Shown here piece by piece: positions 1 through 8,071 of a stretch of 64,000 nucleotides of DNA. The position numbers were made by a program, and so were the translations under genes. The first letter of the stretch is position 1, and every line of letters starts with the position of its first letter. The notes under the pieces were generated by a model. The model was not told the origin of the DNA. It worked only from the letters and a program-made list of their open reading frames with translations, and did no database searches. This DNA is from Bellilinea sp040754815 (GTDB taxonomy: Bacteria; Chloroflexota; Anaerolineae; Anaerolineales; Anaerolineaceae): positions 372,001 to 436,000 of the forward strand of contig JBFMBX010000003.1 in NCBI GenBank assembly GCA_040754815.1, written 5' to 3'.

Positions 1-517
1 GGGTTAAGCGATCCGAATCTCCAAAAACTGCAACAGCGGGCATACTTCCTTCGGCTTTGAGGACAGCCAGATCGGCATAGACATCGCCGTTGATCAAGGA
101 TGCCTTGACCTGTTCGCCATTTGAAAGGATTACATAAATGTCACTGGTGCCTTCTATAACATGATAATTTGTAACGATGTGGCCTTGTTCGGAAACAATA
201 ACTCCACTCCCACTTACTGTTTCGTCGGGTGCCCTTCCAAACAGGGTCATTTGACCGGCTATGGTGCCAACCACAGTGACAACTGCGGGGGATACTTTTT
301 CAACGGCTTGAGTGATGCTAGTCTGGATATCGCTTTGCGAAAAATTCAATACTTGAGTAGTGGGAGTGGGGTTGGGAGCGGTTAAACTATCAGATACTTT
401 CGCATTTGGGTTTTGACTTAGAACAAATAAACCACCGCCAATTGCGCCGGCAAAGGCACTAAAGCAGGAAAGGATGATAATGATTAATCCAAAGACAACA
501 ATTTTTTTCGTTGACAT
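1..517 (-). CDS. htrA: HtrA/DegP-type membrane serine protease, N-terminal part
   Basis: Trypsin-like protease of the HtrA family, probably anchored outside the membrane for protein quality control. My own translation from the ATG at 517 gives 172 residues before the window edge, with no stop. A single membrane segment near residues 5-33 is followed by a Pro/Thr-rich linker (about 47-56), then the start of the protease domain. The catalytic His is visible in TNYHV and the catalytic Asp in YADLAVLK. The Ser motif and any PDZ domain lie outside the window. The start is supported by GGAGGG at 523-528, six bases upstream. A TATAAT-like box at 537-542 could be its -10, but no convincing -35 is seen. 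It lies downstream of the ribbon-helix-helix gene on the same strand. Family assignment is firm; the substrate is unknown. Confidence 0.88.
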   Translation of the reverse strand, partial: MSTKKIVVFGLIIIILSCFSAFAGAIGGGLFVLSQNPNAKVSDSLTAPNPTPTTQVLNFSQSDIQTSITQAVEKVSPAVVTVVGTIAGQMTLFGRAPDETVSGSGVIVSEQGHIVTNYHVIEGTSDIYVILSNGEQVKASLINGDVYADLAVLKAEGSMPAVAVFGDSDRLT

Positions 518-614
518 ATTAACCCTCCGTTTGAGGATTATATGGCTGGATTATTAGGAAGTTGTTAAGGTTTTATATTACGATTATTAGAAAATGAGCT
601 CAGAGAGAGGTTCC

Positions 615-998
615 CTATTCCAGTTTGCCATCTGACAGAATTGATTTTTTTAATTGAGTTCTCAATTGAGTGATCTGATCAGTCACTTGCTGAATGTGGG
701 CAAACAATTCCGTATTGTGTTTTATTCCTTCATTAATCAATAATGCGGCAGCTTCGGAACGGCTTTTGGCAATTTCAGCTTCGACCAGCATATCAAGATG
801 TTTGAGGGTTTCATCGTTGACTCGAACCATAACCACGTTTCCTCTGGCTTGTAATGCTTCGCCAAGAGTTTGACCGAGATTCTCTACTTGCTTCCACGCT
901 TCTTTGAGGGGATCGGTGTTTTGTCTTCTTGTTTTTGGTTCGGTGCCTGCCTCGTTTATGGTAGGGTCAGGTTGATTATCAAATTGTTGGTTTTCCAT
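615..998 (-). CDS. Small ribbon-helix-helix-like protein
   Basis: 127-residue protein of unknown exact role. Residues 1-30 are polar and probably disordered. A segment near residues 53-93 (VMVRVNDETLKHLDML followed by SRSEAAALLINEGI) fits a ribbon-helix-helix fold: one short beta strand, then two helices. The tail from about 94 to 122 is predicted coiled coil. Such proteins are usually DNA-binding regulators, but similar proteins with long charged flanks occur whose function is not known. It has its own promoter at 1041-1068 and is separate from the long polysaccharide array, whose terminator lies just upstream. GGAG at 1010-1013 is 11 bases from the ATG, a rather long spacing. It could regulate htrA or the neighbouring array, but nothing in the sequence proves either. 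Confidence 0.6.
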   Translation of the reverse strand: MENQQFDNQPDPTINEAGTEPKTRRQNTDPLKEAWKQVENLGQTLGEALQARGNVVMVRVNDETLKHLDMLVEAEIAKSRSEAAALLINEGIKHNTELFAHIQQVTDQITQLRTQLKKSILSDGKLE

Positions 999-1040
999 AG
1001 GTGTGAAATCTCCAGTTTTGTAATTTAATTACACGTAATT

Positions 1041-1068
1041 ATTATACCATTAAAATCGTTAATTGCAA
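1041..1068 (-). promoter_or_regulatory. Sigma70-like promoter of the ribbon-helix-helix gene
   Basis: On the minus strand, TTGCAA (1063-1068) and a perfect TATAAT (1041-1046) are separated by 16 bases. TGG directly precedes the -10, giving an extended -10 element. Transcription would start near 1034, about 36 bases before the ATG at 998. The -35 lies against the T-tract of the array terminator, so the two transcription units abut. Confidence 0.7.
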
Positions 1069-1069
1069 C

Positions 1070-1099
1070 AAAAAATCGCGACCTGAATAAAGATCGCGA
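1070..1099 (-). terminator. Intrinsic terminator of the polysaccharide gene array
   Basis: On the minus strand a stem of TCGCGA (1094-1099) with TCGCGA (1076-1081), extended inward by a C-G and a T-G pair, is followed directly by six T (1070-1075). It lies 33 bases after the stop of the gmhB gene, the last gene of the 54 kb minus-strand array, and just before the promoter of the next gene. Confidence 0.75.
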
Positions 1100-1131
1100 G
1101 TGATAATAAATTTCAATTAATCAAAAGAATG

Positions 1132-1713
1132 TTAAAAAACAGTCTTCACAATTTCAAAAAAGTTTTTATGAATTTTCACCAAATCAAAATATGGCAATTC
1201 CTTTATAAACGGCAGTTGCTTATTTCCGCGTCCAGTTTTTACAAAATATAAATTTCGAATACCAGCAGCGTAACCTGCTTCAATGTCAGATCTGGCATCA
1301 CCAATAAGCATGGTGTTATGGATGTTATGGTTATATTTTTTTATTGCTTCTAAAATTAATCCGGGTTTTGGTTTCCGACATTCGCAATTTTCAAATGGAG
1401 CGTGCGGGCAAAAATATATTTTTTCTATTTTTCCGCCATGCGATAATATGACTTTTTGAATATATTGACTGATCTCGTTGTATTTTTCGAAGGAAAGAAT
1501 TCCCCGCCCAATGGAGGATTGATTGGTGACAATATAAATTTTGGGCGGGTTGGGAATTTGATTTAATCGGCGAAGAGCGAGCAAAGAGGTTGGGTAAAAC
1601 CGCACATCGGAGATATCACGGACGTAGTTTGCCCTGTTATGAATGATTACTCCGTCGCGATCTAAAAAAATGGCCTCAATGATGGTTCTTTCCTGAGTCG
1701 TTTCGATGTTCAA
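1132..1713 (-). CDS. gmhB: GmhB-type D,D-heptose 1,7-bisphosphate phosphatase (HAD family)
   Basis: HAD-IIIA phosphatase of 193 residues, expected to remove the 7-phosphate from D-glycero-D-manno-heptose 1,7-bisphosphate. Motif I DRDGV has Asp18 and Asp20; motif II is VTNQS near 62-66; Lys114/Lys116 and GDARSD (about 138-143) give motifs III and IV. The zinc loop of this family is present: Cys102, His104, Cys110, Cys112. It is the last gene of the polysaccharide array, four bases after the tyrosine kinase gene. Partners for the same pathway are at the other end of the array (SIS isomerase at 50.3 kb, heptose kinase at 51.5 kb). The called start is TTG with no clear ribosome site; an ATT further in, preceded by AGGAAAG, is an alternative. 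A histidinol-phosphatase-like role is less likely in this setting. Confidence 0.82.
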   Translation of the reverse strand: MNIETTQERTIIEAIFLDRDGVIIHNRANYVRDISDVRFYPTSLLALRRLNQIPNPPKIYIVTNQSSIGRGILSFEKYNEISQYIQKVILSHGGKIEKIYFCPHAPFENCECRKPKPGLILEAIKKYNHNIHNTMLIGDARSDIEAGYAAGIRNLYFVKTGRGNKQLPFIKELPYFDLVKIHKNFFEIVKTVF

Positions 1714-1717
1714 AAAA

Positions 1718-3310
1718 CTACTTTTTTACTGCGCTTTTTTCAATTTCAACCGTCTTGCCGTTGGAATTTTCCTTTTTCATGCCGGCATAATAATAATGAC
1801 TATAATAATAGGCACTTTTAGGAGAGATTCCATTAACGATGTAACCTACTACGTTTGCCTTTGCGCGAAGCAACTGGCTCTTGATTTTTTGCAACACATC
1901 GCGGCGTGATTTTCCTAAACTGACTACAACGAGAACACCATCTACCTGTGCAGAAAGGACCAGCGCATCCGATATAATAAACGGCGGTCCATCAATTATG
2001 ATTACATCGGCGATCTCTTTGAGCATTTCAAGAGTTCGATTCATCTCTTGAGAGCCTAATTGCTCGGAAGGATTCGGCGGTGTTGTTCCAGATGGCAGTA
2101 AGAAGACCTGATTTTTAAATAAAGGAATAAGACATTCTTTCCCAATCTTTCCGTCCAGGAGTAAATCACCTAATCCCTTTTTGTTTTTCAGGTTAAATTT
2201 TTCATCAAGTTCCGATTTGTAAAAATCTGCATCAATGACAATTACGCGTTTTTTCGTTTTGGCAAGCGACAACGCTAAGTTAATTGAAATAGTAGTTTTT
2301 CCCTCTGAGTCGCCCGGACTTGAAATTAACAAGGTTTTGATGGAATTTCCAAGACCAACGAATTCCAAATTCGTTCGTAGAGAACGAAACGAATCGGTTA
2401 TAGGAGAAAAGGGCTGATCATTTACATAACTTAATGATTCGGAATCTTTAGGAAAGCGGGGGATTTCTCCAAGAAGAGGTTTTTGAAGGATACGCTCTAC
2501 TTCTTGTGATGAGTGAATCGCCTGATCAATCCACTCGATAATATAGGCGCTTGAAGCGGCAAGCCCAAGCCCAATCAGCATGGAAGTTATTACCGTTATC
2601 AGCCTATTAGGTCCGATAGGACGTGTTGGAACTTCTGCAGGTTCAATAACGCTCAGGGTGTTTAATGCGCCACGTGAACTACTGGATAGTAAGCGTGCAT
2701 AATTCTCTTGCAGGCTTCTCAATTTGTTTTCTAGGGCGTTAATTTGTTGTTGAGTATCGCTTATCTGACTAGCGCTGCTCAAATTTCCTAAAGTTATTTT
2801 TAATTCTTCCAATTCATCAGTGGTATCCGAGATACTCTGTTCAAGAGTGGATAATTGTTGATCAATGAATGCTTGCCGCTCTGCATCTTCTTCCTGGTTG
2901 CCAGAAGGACCTCTTTTGATAAGTTGATTGGCTAATTCCGCAGCAACGGCCTGAGCTCGAATGGGATCGGCATCGGTTACTACGATTTCGATAAGCTGAG
3001 TATCAGGGAGGGCTTGAGAAGTATATTGAGGCAACCAGTTGAGATTTAAAGATTCCATAACAGCCCTGCGCACCGGTTCTCGGGTGGCCATATCGGCGTA
3101 TATGGATGCGAGTTGTTGTTCCAGTAAAAATTGAGAAGTGCTGGGGTTGGGGTTAGTCAACGATTGACCAATGATTAAAGTAGTTCTGGATTGATACATT
3201 GCGGGTTGGCCAAGTGTAATGACGAAGCTGGCGGCTGCGGCGATCAAACCGGCTGCTAAAATCATCCACCACCATTTTAGTAGAGGGGCATAGTATGTCT
3301 TTAAGTCCAT
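1718..3310 (-). CDS. Polysaccharide chain-length regulator fused to bacterial tyrosine kinase (Wzz-BY-kinase)
   Basis: 530-residue fused regulator of polysaccharide polymerisation and export. Membrane segments lie near 13-33 and 237-256, bracketing an extracytoplasmic Wzz-type domain with a coiled coil at about 145-210. The Pro-rich stretch PTRPIGP precedes the second membrane segment, as is usual. The cytoplasmic kinase has Walker A (SPGDSEGKTT, 331-340), Walker A' (VIVIDAD, 356-362) and Walker B (VIIIDGPP). The tail has the expected tyrosine cluster (YYYSHYYY near 505-512) for autophosphorylation. The start has AGGA six bases upstream. Its cycle of phosphorylation normally sets chain length. 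Here it accompanies an ABC-type exporter rather than a visible Wzx flippase, which is unusual. The preceding 77-base gap holds two inverted repeats. Confidence 0.92.
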   Translation of the reverse strand: MDLKTYYAPLLKWWWMILAAGLIAAAASFVITLGQPAMYQSRTTLIIGQSLTNPNPSTSQFLLEQQLASIYADMATREPVRRAVMESLNLNWLPQYTSQALPDTQLIEIVVTDADPIRAQAVAAELANQLIKRGPSGNQEEDAERQAFIDQQLSTLEQSISDTTDELEELKITLGNLSSASQISDTQQQINALENKLRSLQENYARLLSSSSRGALNTLSVIEPAEVPTRPIGPNRLITVITSMLIGLGLAASSAYIIEWIDQAIHSSQEVERILQKPLLGEIPRFPKDSESLSYVNDQPFSPITDSFRSLRTNLEFVGLGNSIKTLLISSPGDSEGKTTISINLALSLAKTKKRVIVIDADFYKSELDEKFNLKNKKGLGDLLLDGKIGKECLIPLFKNQVFLLPSGTTPPNPSEQLGSQEMNRTLEMLKEIADVIIIDGPPFIISDALVLSAQVDGVLVVVSLGKSRRDVLQKIKSQLLRAKANVVGYIVNGISPKSAYYYSHYYYAGMKKENSNGKTVEIEKSAVKK

Positions 3311-3337
3311 GTCAATTCCTATTATTTACAATACCCT

Positions 3338-3394
3338 CAGTTACATTCAAATTGTAACTGTTTTTATTCGATTTATCTATAAAATATTTATAGA
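3338..3394. repeat. Two inverted repeats ahead of the tyrosine kinase gene
   Basis: CAGTTACA (3338-3345) pairs with TGTAACTG (3353-3360) across a 7-base loop. TCTATAAA (3376-3383) pairs with TTTATAGA (3387-3394) across 3 bases and overlaps the stop codon of the upstream glycosyltransferase. On the plus strand the first stem is followed by a run of T, but no plus-strand gene ends here. On the minus strand they lie in the leader of the kinase gene and could be processing, stability or protein-binding sites. Confidence 0.4.
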
Positions 3395-4593
3395 ATATTT
3401 TTATAATTTCTTTGGTTAATTGCATCCAAATATACTTGTTCCAACCTTTTTCCAATTTTTAACCAGGAATGTTCATCTTCAACATACTTGCGGCCTGAAT
3501 TACCTATTTTTGCGCTCAGGTCGTGATTGGTCAGTAAAGAGATGATATGTTCTACAAAATGGTTTGTGTCCTCAGCAATCATTAACTGATTCCCGTGAGT
3601 AACTTTTAATGCTGAAGCCGCTAAGGGCGAAGCAATAACAGGGGTTGCACAAGCCATTGCTTCGAGTACTTTGTTTTGAACACCCGCCCCATAATTTAAA
3701 GGCGCTAAGGCCAAAGCGGCACTTTGTAAATATGATTTTAATTCCGGGACTGAGCCTGTTATTTTGATCATGCGATTATCAGAAAATTTTTGTAAATATG
3801 AGGGAGGATCTTTACCCACTATCCACAATTCAATCTCTGAATTATGTTTCCAAACTTGCGGCATGATTTCTTCGATAGCATATATAGCCATGTTGATATT
3901 GGCGTGATAACTCATTTTCCCGCTGATAAGAATCGTATTCTTATTTCTGTTTTCATAGGGTACCGGAGAGAAATATTCAAGATCCACGCCATTGGTTACC
4001 ACTTCAACCGGACTGTCGGGCATCATGTTTAAGAATTGCCGCTGATCAATTGAAGAGGTTACGAGGACAGAATCAAATTTTTTCAAAAGGAATTTCTCAT
4101 ACCTTTTTGTGCGGGCGAGTTCAAATGTGATCAAAAAGCGGATCAATTTGTTAGGGTGTTTTTTCTTTGTTTGCTCAAAAAGATGAGAAATTGAATCGAC
4201 ACTATCCCATATTACCGGAATTGAAAAATGATTTTTGATAAACATCGCATACTTGGCTGCACGCAGATGTTCGACATGAACGACATCAATTTGTTGGTTT
4301 TGTAAAATATCTTTTATGGATTTTGCAAGTTCTTTTTTCCAGCTATAAACTGCCTGGAGAGGTTGATCGGTCGGAATTGCTTTAATGCAATTAAACAAAG
4401 AATCCCATCGCGATAAATTAACCGACTTCTTTTTATGTAAAGGAAAAGTATTTAATTTTTCGTCATGAATATCTTTTTCGAGGATGTAAAGTAAATTTAC
4501 CTGATGTCCCAATTCTAACAATGTACGGATAAGATTCAACGATCTAACCCGAATGGGGCTTGGCGTATAAGGAACAACAAAAAGAATGTTCAT
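3388..4593 (-). CDS. GT4-family glycosyltransferase (exosortase-cluster type)
   Basis: 401-residue cytoplasmic glycosyltransferase with a GT-B fold. The N-terminus (MNILFVVPYTPSPIRVRSLN) has the shape of the TIGR03087-type sugar transferases common in exopolysaccharide clusters. The C-terminal nucleotide-sugar domain has the GT4 features GVQNKVLEAMACATPVIAS (about 310-328), with the Glu of the E-x7-E-like motif. Its donor and acceptor cannot be told from sequence. Its ATG overlaps the stop of the upstream membrane transferase gene as ATGA (4590-4593), implying coupled translation. Two paralogues with the same N-terminal pattern follow upstream at 5924 and 9476. Confidence 0.85.
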   Translation of the reverse strand: MNILFVVPYTPSPIRVRSLNLIRTLLELGHQVNLLYILEKDIHDEKLNTFPLHKKKSVNLSRWDSLFNCIKAIPTDQPLQAVYSWKKELAKSIKDILQNQQIDVVHVEHLRAAKYAMFIKNHFSIPVIWDSVDSISHLFEQTKKKHPNKLIRFLITFELARTKRYEKFLLKKFDSVLVTSSIDQRQFLNMMPDSPVEVVTNGVDLEYFSPVPYENRNKNTILISGKMSYHANINMAIYAIEEIMPQVWKHNSEIELWIVGKDPPSYLQKFSDNRMIKITGSVPELKSYLQSAALALAPLNYGAGVQNKVLEAMACATPVIASPLAASALKVTHGNQLMIAEDTNHFVEHIISLLTNHDLSAKIGNSGRKYVEDEHSWLKIGKRLEQVYLDAINQRNYKNIL

Positions 4594-5924
4594 ATATTTG
4601 TAGGGTTTGCTCTTTTATTGACAAAATTCAAAATATTCTGGATTCCAATTGCGGCAAACAAAATTAATACCGCATCAACCGGCAGGCGGTAGCGGATTAA
4701 TGTCCAGGTAAAAATATGAATCAAGCTATAAATTACAACAAAAACTAACAATAATATCTTTGGAGAAGAAATGGAAAAATTATCTTTGAAACCCAAAAGT
4801 GTCGAAACGGTTCCGCATATCATAAAGGGAAGAAGGATTCCAAAGCTGGCCAGTCTGGAAAGGTTGCTGAGAATAGAAGAAGATGGAGATGGCCAAAACA
4901 TAAAATAAATTGGAATTCTACTCAAGGAAAGAAATAAATAGCGCACCGGATCCTGAATAACAAATTCTAAGCCGCGTTTTAATAGCTCTCGATCCAGAGC
5001 AGCTTCATTCAAACCATATAATTCTTTGGGAAGTAAATCAAGGTAGGTTGATTTTGTTAAAATGCCTTCGAAATGTGTGCCGTAAATAGGGTGGTTTGCC
5101 CAGTAAAAAGCAAAGCCGGCATTTGTATTCAGTAAAACAAATTGATTAAATCGTAAGTAATTTAGAATTGTGATGGGGAAGATCAACAAAAAAGTAATTG
5201 TTAAGCTTAGGGCAGCAAACTTGATGCTTTTTCCAAAGTTCTTCTTTCCCAAAGATAAAATTATCCAAAAGTAAAGAAAGGGCAAAAAAAGCAGAAATAC
5301 CTGTCTCAACAGGATAGTAATAAAAGATGTTATGCTTATCAAAAATATGAAAAGCAAAAAACTTTTCCTGTCATTGGAAATTTGATCGAAGTTTTTTACA
5401 AGCAAAATGGCCAACAATAAAATAAGCAATATGCCTGTAATATAAAAAGGCTCGGTCATGAGGGTTGCAGAATAATAAATAAAGTATATATAGAGAGAAG
5501 AGATGGCAGCGGCAAGCAAGCCGATTTTTTCACTGAAAGCATGTTTTCCAATTTGGTAAACCAAAACCGGATGAAGAAAACCAACAATCAACACCTGGAT
5601 AAGCCGAACCATCAAGGGTTGCGGGCCGAAAACCCAATAAATGGCAGCCACAAAAATCGAATAAAAATAACTCCAATGGGCAGTTGGTTCACCCGCAGGT
5701 GTTGCCGGCCACCACGGCCGATCAAAGGTGAAGCCATAACCGTTTGCTATCCGGATTCCTAAATTGTGATAACTGATTTGATCGGAAACTCCCGGTAAAT
5801 CGCTGATCTGATTTCCAAGCAATATGGCTGACCCTATCCTTATCAGGATGGAAAAGGAAATAATGATAATTAGAATTTTGGGAGTGTTTTTATTGTCGGC
5901 GAGCCAAATTATTAATTTTTTCAT
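4590..5924 (-). CDS. GT39/ArnT-like membrane glycosyltransferase
   Basis: 444-residue integral membrane protein with about ten or more hydrophobic segments. After the first segment comes the loop with Asp residues (SDLPGVSDQISYHNLGIRIA, about 41-60) and a W-rich part ending in AHWSYFYSIFVA, typical of polyprenol-phosphate-sugar transferases (GT39/PMT/ArnT, Pfam PMT_2). Such enzymes move a lipid-linked sugar onto an acceptor on the outer face of the membrane. A paralogue is encoded at 29675-31255. It overlaps the downstream GT4 gene by four bases, and its ATG shares one base with the stop of the upstream GT4 gene (TGATG), so the three genes are translationally coupled. The sugar moved and the acceptor are unknown. 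Confidence 0.78.
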   Translation of the reverse strand: MKKLIIWLADNKNTPKILIIIISFSILIRIGSAILLGNQISDLPGVSDQISYHNLGIRIANGYGFTFDRPWWPATPAGEPTAHWSYFYSIFVAAIYWVFGPQPLMVRLIQVLIVGFLHPVLVYQIGKHAFSEKIGLLAAAISSLYIYFIYYSATLMTEPFYITGILLILLLAILLVKNFDQISNDRKSFLLFIFLISITSFITILLRQVFLLFLPFLYFWIILSLGKKNFGKSIKFAALSLTITFLLIFPITILNYLRFNQFVLLNTNAGFAFYWANHPIYGTHFEGILTKSTYLDLLPKELYGLNEAALDRELLKRGLEFVIQDPVRYLFLSLSRIPIYFMFWPSPSSSILSNLSRLASFGILLPFMICGTVSTLLGFKDNFSISSPKILLLVFVVIYSLIHIFTWTLIRYRLPVDAVLILFAAIGIQNILNFVNKRANPTNI

Positions 5925-7132
5925 CAGTTTTTATAGATCGTTTCAAGTTCTTGTAGTGAGATTTTCCAATCGTATTTTGATGTCACCAGATTGCGCGCAT
6001 TGATGGCCAGTTGCTCTTGAAGTTGAAAATCTTGCAGAAGACGAATCACTGCTTGCGCAAAATTTTCGGGAGTATCTTCAACAAGAACCTCGATGCCATC
6101 GGTTGCGGAAATTCCTTCTAAACCAATGGTCGTGGTTACCACCGGAATCCCTCTGGAAAATGCCTCCAATATTCTGACCCTCATCCCTCCACCTGCCAGT
6201 ACCGGTACAACCATAAGGGCGGAATTTTCCAGATAGGGAATCAGGTCTTCCACATAACCCGTTATTTGCACCTCATTATGAAAATCTTTGGCAAGGTCAA
6301 AAAAATCTTTGGGAGGATTTTTACCAATCACCGTAAGGGTTACTTCTGGTTTTTGTCTTTTTATAATGGGGAATACCTCTCGTAGAAACCAGCGTACTCC
6401 GTCTGCGTTTGGTGGATAGTTTAAAGATGCAACGGTAAGTATGTGATTGGAGTCTGGCTTCCGTTTTACTGGCCTGAGAAGATCTGTGTTGACTGCAATT
6501 GGAATCACATGCACTTTTGAGTTATTGTGGTGACCGTTTTTACCCTTGAGGATTAAGTTTTTGTCAATTTCAGTTACAGTTATAACGTGATCAAATTCTT
6601 CAACCAGCCTGTTTTCATAAGCCTTCATTCTATGGACTTCTAAAGATAAAAACGGTCTGAGGGCTAGCGGAATTTTATGGCGCATTCGATCCAATATGAC
6701 CCATGTTGCGTTGTGAGCATCGAAAATTGTTTTGATCCTTTTTGAATCTAAAAAAGATTTGGATATAAATTGAGCCATATTAACCTGATCTACGTGGATT
6801 GCATCGTAGTGATGGGTTGTTAGCAATTCTGTCGTTGTTTTTGCCATTAAGGGACGGAAATCACGTTCAATTAAAAAAGGAGTTCTTTTTATTTGACTCC
6901 TCAACAATGCCCGCACTTCCTCGATTCTGGTTCGTTTTATCGGAATTGGGATGATTTGTTGACATACCTCACTGAGTTTGGAGAGATGTTTTTCCTCATC
7001 TTTGCGGACGAAGGAAAGAAGAGTGATATCGTGACCACTGTTTGCAAGATACTGTAATACATGCCATGTTTTAATCCGCGGCCCAGCATCCGGCGGGTAA
7101 GGGATAATTTGAGTTAGGAAAAGAATTTTCAT
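5924..7132 (-). CDS. GT4-family glycosyltransferase (exosortase-cluster type)
   Basis: 402 residues, GT-B fold. It begins MKILFLTQIIPYPPDAGPR, the N-terminal signature shared by TIGR03087-like glycosyltransferases. A central HDITLLSF strand, FDAHNATWV and HVIPIAVNTDLL mark the acceptor and hinge regions. The C-terminal half has PVLAGGGMRVRILEAFSRG (about 315-333) containing the family Glu, followed by PVVTT. It is predicted cytoplasmic and adds one sugar of the repeat unit; the specificity is unknown. It is closely related in layout to the genes at 3388 and 9476, so these probably arose by duplication within the cluster. Six bases separate it from the GT2 gene upstream in transcription. Confidence 0.85.
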   Translation of the reverse strand: MKILFLTQIIPYPPDAGPRIKTWHVLQYLANSGHDITLLSFVRKDEEKHLSKLSEVCQQIIPIPIKRTRIEEVRALLRSQIKRTPFLIERDFRPLMAKTTTELLTTHHYDAIHVDQVNMAQFISKSFLDSKRIKTIFDAHNATWVILDRMRHKIPLALRPFLSLEVHRMKAYENRLVEEFDHVITVTEIDKNLILKGKNGHHNNSKVHVIPIAVNTDLLRPVKRKPDSNHILTVASLNYPPNADGVRWFLREVFPIIKRQKPEVTLTVIGKNPPKDFFDLAKDFHNEVQITGYVEDLIPYLENSALMVVPVLAGGGMRVRILEAFSRGIPVVTTTIGLEGISATDGIEVLVEDTPENFAQAVIRLLQDFQLQEQLAINARNLVTSKYDWKISLQELETIYKN

Positions 7133-7138
7133 ATTAAT

Positions 7139-8071
7139 TTAAAAATTCGTTAAATGGCTCAGTAAGGTTTGATAATTCTTTTGTAATTTAATGTTTATGG
7201 CTTTGTTCTGTGGTTTAAAGATAGAATTAACCGGCAAGAGCAATAGACGAAAGGACGATGCAACCAGCAAGATGGTCTTATATAAAAATACTGTAACTTG
7301 GCTGTAGTGTTTTTTAAAGAATTGAATTTTTGCACGATAAAGCTGTAAAAACATTTCTTGTGCAAATTGTGACGTGCTTTGACCGCCAAAATGGATTATT
7401 TTTGATGAGGGAACCCAGAAGCGTTCAAATCCTTCTTTTTTCATGCGATAGCAAAAATCAACTTCTTCTGAGTACATAAAAAACGAATCGTCGAAACCGC
7501 CTAATTTTTCCCAAACCGAGCGTTTAACCATCAGACTTGTGCCTTGAATTACATCCACTTTGCGGGGTTTGTTTTTATCCCACGTTGATTGGGGGTATGA
7601 ACCATAGTGAAAGATTTTATCCAGATGGAATAATCGCCATGCTTCTCTGCTTAATGTGGGGAAGGGAAAGCAGGATGGTTGAAGCGTTCCATCGGGATTT
7701 TTAAGATCAGAACCCGCTGCGCCTGCACTTTGATTTGAAACTAAAAAAGAGTGAAGTTCCTGAATGGCGTTATCCAGAACAAGGGTATCGGGGTTGAGAA
7801 GGTAAAGAAAATTACTTCTTGCAAAGGTTGCTCCGAGGTTGTTTGCTGCAGCAAACCCCATATTTCTGCCGGAATCGATCAGACGCACTTGCGGGAAATT
7901 TTCCTGAACCTTAGGGATTGTATCATCGGTAGAGTTATTATCAACCACGATGACTTCGAATGGAATGTTGCATTGATGGTCATAAAGGCTTTTCAGACAA
8001 CCCAGTAAAAATTTGCTGACATTATATGAAACAATAATGACGGATACTGCCGGTGATTGATTATTGGTCAT
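7139..8071 (-). CDS. GT2-family glycosyltransferase (rhamnosyltransferase-like)
   Basis: 310-residue GT-A glycosyltransferase. The nucleotide-binding half shows SVIIVSYNVSKFL, VVDNNSTDDT and GRNMGFAAANN, followed by the metal-binding region YLLNPDTLV. The acceptor half has KRSVWEKLGGFDDSFFMYSEEVDFCYR, the arrangement seen in WbbL-like rhamnosyl- and related transferases. It is cytoplasmic, without strong membrane segments. Its ATG lies inside the last codons of the O-antigen ligase gene (11-base overlap); no Shine-Dalgarno sequence is visible (a run of C precedes the ATG), so translation is probably coupled. The exact sugar is not predictable. Confidence 0.87.
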   Translation of the reverse strand: MTNNQSPAVSVIIVSYNVSKFLLGCLKSLYDHQCNIPFEVIVVDNNSTDDTIPKVQENFPQVRLIDSGRNMGFAAANNLGATFARSNFLYLLNPDTLVLDNAIQELHSFLVSNQSAGAAGSDLKNPDGTLQPSCFPFPTLSREAWRLFHLDKIFHYGSYPQSTWDKNKPRKVDVIQGTSLMVKRSVWEKLGGFDDSFFMYSEEVDFCYRMKKEGFERFWVPSSKIIHFGGQSTSQFAQEMFLQLYRAKIQFFKKHYSQVTVFLYKTILLVASSFRLLLLPVNSIFKPQNKAINIKLQKNYQTLLSHLTNF

